A stretch of 64,000 nt of DNA from JBARKJ01 sp963698885 (GTDB taxonomy: Bacteria > Nitrospirota > JACRHJ01): contig CAVOSJ010000004.1 of assembly GCA_963698885.1 (NCBI GenBank), positions 124,001 to 188,000 of the forward strand, given 5' to 3'. The notes beneath the pieces were generated by a model, which worked only from the letters and a program-made list of their open reading frames with translations, searched no databases and had not been told where the DNA came from. The first letter of the stretch is position 1. Each line of letters opens with the position of its first letter. Below are positions 9,176 through 16,198 of this stretch, piece by piece. Made by a program: the position numbers and the translations under genes.

Positions 9176-9560
9176 TTATTTCAGTTTTCCTTTTATCCAC
9201 TTCAGCAATTCTTTTGTTCTTCCCAAATAAACGGAAGCAAATTTTTTATCGACCTCTGAAATAATTTTGCCGAAGTCTTTGGGATACCTTGTTTTATCAA
9301 AATACGGAGCCAACTCACACAAAAACTCTTTGTGCGCTGGCGCAATTTTTTTTTCTGTAAGCAGGGCTAACTTCACCAGGTTATTTGTCCTCGGCGGAAA
9401 CTTTCCCGTCTTATGGACGATAAGCCCCTTCAGCATCTTCTCGACCGCCTGCTGGCACATGAAAAGGACGTAGAGGTAACGCCCGCTCTTGTACATCGCC
9501 TCGGCGGTCGCCTTGTCATATGCCGCTACGTCCAGCCAGCGTTTTACGTTCTTTGTCCAT
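9176..9560 (-). CDS. HEPN domain protein (frameshifted near the N terminus)
   Basis: Typical HEPN helices are visible: AEAMYKSGRYLYVLFMCQQAVEKMLKGLIVH, quoted here in two parts as AEAMYKSGRYLYVLFM and CQQAVEKMLKGLIVH, then PPRTNNLVKLALL. HEPN proteins are often RNase toxins or their derivatives, usually paired with an MNT nucleotidyltransferase. No MNT gene is present. The usual His of the T-H-N/D-L motif is Asn here, so nuclease activity is doubtful. The ATG at 9558-9560 begins MDKERK, and one extra base in the T4 run at 9542-9545 separates it from the frame continuing RWLDVAAYD. First gene of the AT-rich island operon. Confidence 0.78.
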
Positions 9561-9623
9561 TATTTCACCGTATCTTAATTTTTTACTATCAATCCTGGCG
9601 CAAGTCAAGATAAAATAAAGAAA

Positions 9624-10433
9624 ATGGACATCTACCCAGGCAAGACGGACAAACTGCTCTTCGAGGACCGGTCTCCGATTCAGGAACTTAAAGTTCTGGA
9701 GAAGCTCTCCGGATACCGATACCTGCTCTTAAACGGAGTACAGCACGGCGGGAATATCCCGGGCCAGCCGGGAAGGCTGGTGCTGCCCTACTTCAAGCTG
9801 GCGACGGCGGCGCTCGCGTTCACGGAGAGGCGGAGGGATTTTCTGATGGTGGGCCTGGGAATTGGCGCCCTGCCGTCGTTCTTCCGCCATATCCTGCCGG
9901 ATGCGAAGATAGACGTGGCGGAGTACGACCCATACGTTACAAAGGCCGCCGAGGAATATTTCGGCTTTATGAAAGACAGTAACCTGCGGGTATTCTTCGG
10001 GGACGGGAGGGAATTCGTCAACTCCACGGCGAAGAAATACGATGCGATATTCCTGGACGCGTACCGGAACGTATCCGTGCCTTCGCACATGACGACTCTT
10101 GAATTTATATTGGAAGTGAAAGAGAAGCTTCAGCCCGGCGGGGCGGTGGTCTGGAACCTCTGGGGCTCTGTTGTAAATCCCCTTTTCGAGCCGTGCGTCC
10201 GGACGCTGCTGGATGCGTTCCCGAACGTTTACCAGTTCAAATCATATACATATAACTACATCTTCATCGCGCACAACCAGGACGAGGGGCTTGAGCCGCA
10301 CGAAGTCCTGATACGGGCGAAGGCGGTCGATAAAAAATTCAGCCTGGGGTTCTCTCTTACGGATATCGTCAGGAAGGGCTTCTCAAAGGTGGAGCTTTCG
10401 GATTTCGACCGTGTAGAGGCCATAAGGGATTAA
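9624..10433 (+). CDS. Spermidine synthase-like SAM-dependent methyltransferase
   Basis: A 269-residue protein with the Rossmann fold of the spermidine synthase family: glycine loop MVGLGIGALPSFF, acidic strand DVAEYDP, and GDGREFV followed by YDAIFLDAY. Polyamine synthases have an aspartate pair at the active site, and I cannot show aminopropyltransferase activity from the sequence. Many such single-domain homologues are methyltransferases of unknown substrate. The C-terminal ~60 residues are less conserved. Its 3' end overlaps the EamA gene by 4 bp in convergent orientation. Confidence 0.72.
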   Translation: MDIYPGKTDKLLFEDRSPIQELKVLEKLSGYRYLLLNGVQHGGNIPGQPGRLVLPYFKLATAALAFTERRRDFLMVGLGIGALPSFFRHILPDAKIDVAEYDPYVTKAAEEYFGFMKDSNLRVFFGDGREFVNSTAKKYDAIFLDAYRNVSVPSHMTTLEFILEVKEKLQPGGAVVWNLWGSVVNPLFEPCVRTLLDAFPNVYQFKSYTYNYIFIAHNQDEGLEPHEVLIRAKAVDKKFSLGFSLTDIVRKGFSKVELSDFDRVEAIRD

Positions 10434-11302
10434 ATATTCACGGTAATTATCCCGAAGGCCACCATCACCATCCCGACGATAACTCTCGCGTCAACCGGAT
10501 CGCCCATAATAAGCCAGCCGGTAAGAACGCCAAGTATCGGGAGGGTAAAGCCGAATATCGAAACCCTCCCCACCTCGCCCAGCTTCAATGCCTTATACCA
10601 GGCGAGAAAAGGTATCATCGTCGCAAATACAATGAGATAGATAAGCACAAGCCAGCCGCCCCTATTCACTCCCGCCATGAAATTCCCTTCAAATTTATAC
10701 CCGATCGCAATAAGCGGAGCGGCGCCCATCACCATCTGCATGCCCGTGACCGCAAGTGTATCCCGGCGGGCCATTATCTTTTTCGCGGCGATGTTTGAGC
10801 CTGCCCATGTCATGGCGGAGAGGATGAGGAGTATCACTCCCAGCTCGTAGTGGCCCTTCATGACTTCGGGGTTCCAGGACGTTACGAGCACCCCGCCGAA
10901 GCCGACCAGCGTCCCGGCGACTCTGGGGACGCTGAGGCGTGAGGCGTCGAAAAATAAGGGCGCGGCGAGTATAACGAAGAACGGCGCGGTGTTGATGAAT
11001 ATCGCGGAGACGGAGGCGTTAGTGTACTCTACTCCCATGAAAAATAATGCATTCTGGACTCCGGTCTGAAATATGCCGAACAGTCCGATTACCCAGAGGT
11101 CCCGTAATGAGAACTTCAGCCTGCCCATGAATGCCGCCACGACCAGCAGGACAAGCCCGCTTGCGAAGAACCTGACCCCCGCAAAGGTGAGGGGTTTCAG
11201 GCCGTCGTTCAGCCCGATTTTCACGGCTACATATACAGAGCCCCAGACCGTGCAGGCGATGAGGGCGTAAATGATTGATTTGCTCGAATCTTTCATAGGC
11301 AT
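10430..11302 (-). CDS. EamA/DMT-family transporter
   Basis: A 290-residue protein with ten hydrophobic segments in two repeated halves, as in drug/metabolite (EamA) exporters. Typical motifs are TVWGSVYVAVKIGL in helix 1, RFFASGLVLL, and AMTWAGSNIAAKKI opening the second repeat. The substrate is unknown. The ATG lies 7 nt downstream of a -10 box and has no Shine-Dalgarno sequence, so its mRNA is probably leaderless. Confidence 0.85.
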   Translation of the reverse strand: MPMKDSSKSIIYALIACTVWGSVYVAVKIGLNDGLKPLTFAGVRFFASGLVLLVVAAFMGRLKFSLRDLWVIGLFGIFQTGVQNALFFMGVEYTNASVSAIFINTAPFFVILAAPLFFDASRLSVPRVAGTLVGFGGVLVTSWNPEVMKGHYELGVILLILSAMTWAGSNIAAKKIMARRDTLAVTGMQMVMGAAPLIAIGYKFEGNFMAGVNRGGWLVLIYLIVFATMIPFLAWYKALKLGEVGRVSIFGFTLPILGVLTGWLIMGDPVDARVIVGMVMVAFGIITVNI

Positions 11303-11309
11303 GGGACAA

Positions 11310-11339
11310 AGGATACAGGCAAAATAGCGGGATAGTCAA
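11310..11339 (-). promoter_or_regulatory. Sigma-70 promoter of the EamA gene, leaderless
   Basis: On the minus strand TTGACT (11339-11334), an 18-nt spacer and TATCCT (11315-11310). Seven nucleotides separate the -10 box from the ATG at 11302, placing the expected +1 at the start codon. Confidence 0.5.
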
Positions 11340-11353
11340 GGAAAACGGGAAAT

Positions 11354-11716
11354 TTACGGGCGGGGATGCGTCTCTAAGCTTTTCAGCTGGTTCTTTACCC
11401 ATCTCTCGATATTTTCGGTTGCGTCCGGCTCGATAAATTTGATGCCATGCCTGACGGGGCCATAAATGGACATTGCGTATTCCTTGCACCATCTGATGCT
11501 CGAAAGGCAGCTTATAAACGTATCCTCCAGTTCAAACTCAAGTGTATATTCCTGGCCCACTCCGCATTCGATATAGGACAATATTTGCATTCCGGAGGGG
11601 CTGATGTTTTTTATGTAGCCATAAAAAAATACGTCGTCTTTGGACGTTGCATAGACCGGAATAGGCGGGGCCGGCACTCTGGGCTCCGACCTCTTTTCGG
11701 TTTTTAACAAGTCCAT
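11354..11716 (-). CDS. PilZ domain protein
   Basis: A 120-residue single PilZ domain, a cyclic-di-GMP receptor. The RxxxR motif is in KRSEPRVPA at the N terminus and the (D/N)xSxxG motif is NISPSGMQI at about residue 38. Both arms of the binding site are therefore present, and c-di-GMP binding is likely. There is no further domain, so it probably acts through a partner. AGGAAA precedes the ATG. Confidence 0.8.
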   Translation of the reverse strand: MDLLKTEKRSEPRVPAPPIPVYATSKDDVFFYGYIKNISPSGMQILSYIECGVGQEYTLEFELEDTFISCLSSIRWCKEYAMSIYGPVRHGIKFIEPDATENIERWVKNQLKSLETHPRP

Positions 11717-11875
11717 TAATATTTCCTGACGTTTGGATGAAATTATGCCTGGATATGTATTCCAACAGGGGTAACTTTTTGTCCGGTCTTTTTTGAAAAA
11801 AATGCTATATCAGCCATAATAGAAAGTCAATATCTTTCTCCATAATAAATTTTATTTTCTCATAATCCTCCCCGC

Positions 11876-11905
11876 TTTACTTTGGTGCTCGAATCGGTTT
11901 ATAAT
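11876..11905 (+). promoter_or_regulatory. Putative sigma-70 promoter of the SDR gene
   Basis: TTTACT, an 18-nt spacer and a perfect TATAAT at 11900-11905, in the 244-bp gap before the SDR gene. The -35 box matches 4 of 6. The rest of the gap (11717-11875) shows AT-rich sequence with no gene that I can see. Confidence 0.4.
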
Positions 11906-11960
11906 CGGCAGCGGATTTTTCACTTAATTCAGAAGGACTGATAAAGCGGCGGGAGGCTTC

Positions 11961-12731
11961 ATGGAAAGCTTGAACGGCAAAGGCGCGGTGATAACCGGCG
12001 CGAGCAGGGGCATTGGCAAGGCAATCGCGACAGCACTCGCGCGGGAAGGAATGGACTTGGTCCTGGCGGCACGTGGGCGGGACGCCCTAAATGAACTGTG
12101 CGTGGAACTGACGGAGAAGCACGGGGTAAAGGCGCACCCGGTAGTTTGCGACGTGTCGAAGCAGGCGGACCTGGAAAAGCTTGCGTCAGTGGCGATAAAG
12201 AAGCTTGGCCGTGTGGACGCGCTGATAAACAACGCCGGGGTATCCAGCCAGTACTTGTTTCATAAGCAGCCACTCGAGGACATCCCGATGCTCATGCAGA
12301 CGAACTTCTTCGGCTACGTGATGCTTACGAGGCTCCTCATCAACCACATGGTGGAAAACGGCGGCGGCTCCATAGTAAACATCGTATCCGGCTCCACGCT
12401 CGTTGATCCGCCGCCTAAGACATTCATCGTTTACAGCTCCCTTAAATGGGCGCTCCGCGCATTCACCAAGGGGCTTTTCTGGGAGATGCGCGACTACAAT
12501 ATAAAGGTTACCTCGCTCCTCCCCGGAGTGACGGACACCTCGCTTACGGGAAACCTCGACCCCAAGACCATCGAGCCTTCGCGCCTGATGACGACCGAGG
12601 CAATAGAGAGGGCGGTGGTATTCGCCCTCACCGTGCCGAAGAACGTCTGTCCGCTGGAGATATCCGTAATCAACCAGCAGACACCGTGGAAGATACCTGT
12701 AATCCCATACAGACAGGACCACCCGAAATAG
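11961..12731 (+). CDS. Short-chain dehydrogenase/reductase
   Basis: A 256-residue classical SDR. The cofactor loop is ITGASRGIGKAIA, the structural motif is NNAG, and the catalytic YxxxK is in VYSSLKWALRAF with the upstream serine in IVSGS. The glycine pattern and following basic residue suggest NADP(H). The substrate cannot be told. GGGAGG lies 4 nt before the ATG. It stands alone, between the PilZ gene on the opposite strand and the typA leader. Confidence 0.85.
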   Translation: MESLNGKGAVITGASRGIGKAIATALAREGMDLVLAARGRDALNELCVELTEKHGVKAHPVVCDVSKQADLEKLASVAIKKLGRVDALINNAGVSSQYLFHKQPLEDIPMLMQTNFFGYVMLTRLLINHMVENGGGSIVNIVSGSTLVDPPPKTFIVYSSLKWALRAFTKGLFWEMRDYNIKVTSLLPGVTDTSLTGNLDPKTIEPSRLMTTEAIERAVVFALTVPKNVCPLEISVINQQTPWKIPVIPYRQDHPK

Positions 12732-12740
12732 GGGCCGGGG

Positions 12741-12877
12741 ATCAATCGAAACGATCAAGGCAGATTGCGTCCCGGTAGCGTCCCCGGACCATCCGCTGAA
12801 CTGGGAACCGGTGGCGGGAATGGCTGTCAATGTAACCTGCGTGCCCGGAGTGTACGGCCCCGGCGCGGAGAACGTTA
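12741..12877 (-). pseudogene. Remnant of an InlB-type B-repeat of a surface protein
   Basis: On the minus strand this intergenic stretch reads GPYTPGTQVTLTAIPATGSQ then FSGWSGDATGTQSALIVSID, a near-perfect copy of the bacterial B-repeat found in large secreted or surface proteins. It lacks a start, is cut off by stops in the frame (TAA at ~12880), and has only one repeat unit. The rest of the gap to typA (12878-13067) holds the promoter and leader described below. Confidence 0.6.
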
Positions 12878-12915
12878 GTTATTTTGTCAAATTATGCATT
12901 GGGACTCATTTTTGA

Positions 12916-12944
12916 TTGACAATGCCATCCCGCGAGAATATAAT
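12916..12944 (+). promoter_or_regulatory. Perfect consensus sigma-70 promoter of typA
   Basis: TTGACA at 12916-12921, a 17-nt spacer and TATAAT at 12939-12944, a full consensus match. The expected transcript start near 12951 gives a ~117-nt leader that contains hairpins (next entry). Confidence 0.8.
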
Positions 12945-12985
12945 TAACAACCTCCGAAACAGGCAGTCTTTTTATATCTCCCCCT

Positions 12986-13067
12986 GCCCCTCTTAATCTT
13001 TAAAGAGTGGGGCAAAAATTAAAGAAAGGAAGCGCCTTTCCTTGATGGACCGGGAAAGGTTTTTTTT
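12986..13067 (+). promoter_or_regulatory. Structured typA leader: mutually exclusive hairpins over the SD
   Basis: Three elements are visible. GCCCCTCTT (12986-12994) can pair with AAGAGTGGGGC (13003-13013). CCTTTCC (13035-13041) pairs with GGAAAGG (13053-13059), followed by eight T (13060-13067) and then the ATG. AAGGAA (13026 onward) can instead pair with the TTCCTT overlapping the same CCTTTCC. The GGAAAGG arm is also the only Shine-Dalgarno candidate. The leader could act as an attenuator or as a translation (temperature) switch. This is inferred from sequence only. Confidence 0.45.
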
Positions 13068-14873
13068 ATGATGAAACCAGAAGAGATAAGAAATATCGCA
13101 ATAATCGCCCACGTCGACCACGGGAAAACTACTCTCGTAGACGCGATGCTCTGGCAGAGCGGCACGTTCAGGGATAACCAGGCAGTGGCGGTGCGCGTGA
13201 TGGACAGTATGGACCTGGAGCGCGAGAAGGGCATCACCATAATGGCCAAGAATACCGCCGTCCATTATAACGGGATAAAGATAAACATCGTTGACACCCC
13301 CGGCCATACCGATTTCGGCGGAGAGGTGGAACGGACGCTGAAGATGGTGGACGGCGTGATGCTCTTAGTGGACGCATCCGAAGGGCCGCTCCCCCAGACA
13401 AGGTTCGTCCTTAAGAAGGCGCTTGAATGCAGGCTGTCCCCCATCGTGGTGATAAACAAGATAGACCGGCCGGACTCCCGCATCCAGGAGGTCTTAAACG
13501 AGGTGTACGACCTGTTCATCGACCTGGACGCCTCGGAGGAGCAGCTCGAGTTCCCGGTGCTTTATACAAACGCCAAGACGGGGGTTGCAAAGACGTCGCC
13601 GGACGGCGAGGGAGAGGATTTAAGGCCGCTCTTCGACGAGATAATCAAAACCATACCCGCGCCCGCGGTTGATTTCACCGGGACCCTCCAGTTGCAGGTG
13701 GCGTCGATCGACTACTCCGATTACGTCGGCCGCCTGGGGATTGGAAGGATATTCTCCGGGACGATAAAAAAAGGCGAGCAGGTATCGCTTTGCAAGCTGG
13801 ACGGCTCCGTCCAGACCGGTAAAATTACCGCGCTCTATACCTACAACGGCCTTGCAAGGTCGGAAGTGGACGAGGCTTACGCCGGGGACATCGCGGCCAT
13901 TGCCGGTCTCGAAGACTTCACCATCGGCGAAACCATTTCAAGCATTGAGAACCCCAAGGCCATGCCGCCCATCACGGTGGACGAGCCGACTCTCTCCATG
14001 AACTTCTGCGTCAACAACTCTCCGTTCGCGGGCAGGGAAGGCAAGTTTATCACGAGCAGGAACATCAAGGAGCGGCTGGAAAAAGAAATACTCTATAACG
14101 TCAGCGTCCGCATCGAGCCGACGGACACCACGGATACCTTCAAGGTGTCCGGGCGCGGAGAGCTTCAGCTCGCGATACTCATCGAGACCATGAGACGCGA
14201 AGGGTTCGAACTGGCCGTGTCGAGGCCTGAGATAATAGAAAAAAAGATCGACGGAGTGCGCTCCGAGCCTTACGAGCTCCTGCTGGTGGACGCGCCGGAG
14301 GAACATATCGGCGTGGTTACGCAGAAGCTTGGAGTGCGAAGAGGCAAGATGATGAAAATGGTGAACCACGGCACGGGCCGGGTGCGGATGGAGTTCGAGA
14401 TACCCTCCAGGGGCTTAATCGGCTTCCGTTCTTCTTTCCTGTCCGACACACGCGGCACCGGCATAATGAACACGCTCTTCATCGGGTACAGGCCGTGGTC
14501 CGGCGATATATCCGGACGCTCCACAGGCGCGCTTATCGCGGACAGGCGCGGCAAGGCCACCGGCTACGCGATATTCAACCTTCAGCCCAGGGGCGAGATA
14601 TTCATAGAGCCTGGCCTGGAAGTCTATGAGGGCATGATAATAGGCGAGAACGCGAGAGAAGACGACATGGGCGTGAACGTCACGAAGGAGAAGAAGCTTA
14701 CGAACATGCGCGCTTCCGGTTCCGACGACGCCCTCCGGCTTGTGCCGCCGCGCAAGATGAGCCTTGAGCAGGCGCTGGAATTCCTTCGGGAGGACGAACT
14801 GGTAGAGATTACGCCTGTTTCGATACGCCTTCGGAAGAAAAAAGTGGACAAGAAGATACTGGCGAGATTCTAA
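13068..14873 (+). CDS. typA: Ribosome-dependent GTPase TypA/BipA
   Basis: A 601-residue translational GTPase that binds the 70S ribosome and helps large-subunit assembly, especially in the cold. G1 is AHVDHGKTT, G2/G3 are EREKGITI and DTPGHTDFG, and G4 is NKID. The C-terminal BipA-specific region contains RGLIGFRSSFL. Length is standard. ATG codons at 13068 and 13071 are both possible. It is monocistronic, behind a consensus promoter and a structured leader that may control it. Confidence 0.93.
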   Translation: MMKPEEIRNIAIIAHVDHGKTTLVDAMLWQSGTFRDNQAVAVRVMDSMDLEREKGITIMAKNTAVHYNGIKINIVDTPGHTDFGGEVERTLKMVDGVMLLVDASEGPLPQTRFVLKKALECRLSPIVVINKIDRPDSRIQEVLNEVYDLFIDLDASEEQLEFPVLYTNAKTGVAKTSPDGEGEDLRPLFDEIIKTIPAPAVDFTGTLQLQVASIDYSDYVGRLGIGRIFSGTIKKGEQVSLCKLDGSVQTGKITALYTYNGLARSEVDEAYAGDIAAIAGLEDFTIGETISSIENPKAMPPITVDEPTLSMNFCVNNSPFAGREGKFITSRNIKERLEKEILYNVSVRIEPTDTTDTFKVSGRGELQLAILIETMRREGFELAVSRPEIIEKKIDGVRSEPYELLLVDAPEEHIGVVTQKLGVRRGKMMKMVNHGTGRVRMEFEIPSRGLIGFRSSFLSDTRGTGIMNTLFIGYRPWSGDISGRSTGALIADRRGKATGYAIFNLQPRGEIFIEPGLEVYEGMIIGENAREDDMGVNVTKEKKLTNMRASGSDDALRLVPPRKMSLEQALEFLREDELVEITPVSIRLRKKKVDKKILARF

Positions 14874-14888
14874 ATTACTTCATCACCT

Positions 14889-15422
14889 TCATGGCGTCCA
14901 GCTTTTCCTGAAGGAAAAGCTGGAAATAGCCGCCGTGTTAAAAAAAATCCGCCGGCCAGTTTCGTGCTGATCACTTCCAAAAGCTTTCACCTGACTTGGG
15001 AGGGAGGTGAAATGCCAAGGGATTCGCTCTAGCCGGGGAAATCCTAAGCTGCCTGATTTCCAGTCCTCTATAATACTCCTTTGCCCTCGACAAAAGTCTG
15101 CACTTCCATTATGCTGTCGCATGGGATGCGCAGTCTCGCTGAAGAAGCGCGTCGTCTATGGAAAGCCTGTCTCCGGGCGCTTTTTATAACCGAGTACATG
15201 CACTTTTCGTCAATGTTGGAGAAGGAATACTCCGCATGAGCACTTCCACTCCTTCCCTGGCGGAAGTATGTTTCCATGGATAACATATATGAAAATAAAC
15301 GGATTTCCACAAAAAATACAATTTCCTGCAAACATATCCCCGCTCAAGTTCGGCATGACCTGAACAGCTTGCACCTGCTCGGGCAGTGAGTGAAACAAGG
15401 TCTTCTGATTGCCCGTTTCCAT
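14889..15422 (-). pseudogene. Disrupted zinc-ribbon gene, possibly with a PilZ-like domain
   Basis: The ATG at 15422 has a strong GGGAGG. The first ~60 residues include CIFC and WKCSC, a zinc ribbon. The frame then stops, but the next frame continues EYSFSNIDEKCMYSV and KSARRQAFHRRRA, and after ~55 residues the original frame resumes with IEDWKSGSLGF to a stop at 14889. An extra base in the CC at 15232-15233 and a missing base near 15070-15078 would restore one ~175-residue protein. The RRxxxRRR stretch and the later SGSLGF loosely resemble PilZ, which is uncertain. An 11-bp perfect hairpin (14898-14923) lies in its last codons. Confidence 0.5.
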
Positions 15423-15487
15423 GCCGCCTCCCTACTTAATAAAAATATACCTTTCGGGAGCGGTTTGGTCAAGCTGAGGCATACGGA

Positions 15488-16189
15488 TTATGAAGAAAAA
15501 ATATTTATTGCATCTCCCAGCCTCTCGCGGGCCAGCCGGGAGTTCCTGCCCAACCTCATAAGCGGCGGAATTTTTGCGGGATGCGTCATAAAATACACAA
15601 TAAACCGCCCCCAACGCAGCTTTCCTTCGCGCATGAGGAGGTTGAAATCTACTGGCAGGTCCTCGTCCAGGCCGTCGGATATCGCTCGGATGGAGATAAA
15701 CGGGACCCCCGCCTCAATGCTCCCACGGGCTGCGCCGCCGGACTCCATATCGAGCGCGATGGCCCCGCTCGCCCTGGCTATTTCCTTTTTTTCCAGCGAG
15801 GTGATTACCGTTTTGGAGGCCGCGACGAACTTCCCCGTGCGGCATCTGATTTTTGAGACTGCGTCTATCAGGCCGGGGTTGCATGGAAGGGTATTTAAAG
15901 CAGAAGAAGCGGTTACGATTTCCACCGCGCCGACTATGTCTCCGGGAGAAAGCTCATGGGTAAGTGACGCGGAAAGGCCGACCGAGACGTACGCGCGCGC
16001 ATTGGGGAAGAGGCCGAGGATTTCTTTAGCGGTCTTATATGCCCGTTCCTCGCCGATTCCGGAGACGGCCAGCACCGCCGGACTCCCGCCTATCTCGCCT
16101 TCAAAATAGCCGTGCCCGGCAGGGTGGAAATTGCCGCGCTTCCTTATGCCTGCAATTTCAAAAGGGAAAGCCCCGGTGAAAATTATCAT
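15488..16189 (-). CDS. hpnG: Hopanoid-associated nucleoside phosphorylase
   Basis: A 233-residue purine nucleoside phosphorylase-like protein: GIGEERAYKTA, SVGLSASL and the ribose-binding ALDMESGG are visible. In hopanoid clusters HpnG removes adenine from adenosylhopane, giving phosphoribohopane, the second step of C35 hopanoid side-chain synthesis. The call rests on family plus context: it follows shc by 9 bp and hpnH by two genes in one operon. Without context it could be taken for MTA/SAH nucleosidase. Confidence 0.82.
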   Translation of the reverse strand: MIIFTGAFPFEIAGIRKRGNFHPAGHGYFEGEIGGSPAVLAVSGIGEERAYKTAKEILGLFPNARAYVSVGLSASLTHELSPGDIVGAVEIVTASSALNTLPCNPGLIDAVSKIRCRTGKFVAASKTVITSLEKKEIARASGAIALDMESGGAARGSIEAGVPFISIRAISDGLDEDLPVDFNLLMREGKLRWGRFIVYFMTHPAKIPPLMRLGRNSRLARERLGDAINIFSS

Positions 16190-16198
16190 ACGGCTTGG

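Noticed and set aside
14898..14923. 11-bp perfect hairpin after typA as a terminator
   Set aside because: No T tract follows on either strand, and the hairpin lies inside the resumed frame of the disrupted gene ending at 14889.
15005..15032. GGAGGTGA followed by a six-codon ORF (MPRDSL) on the plus strand
   Set aside because: It is antisense to the disrupted zinc-ribbon gene, has no promoter or downstream partner, and is likely chance.
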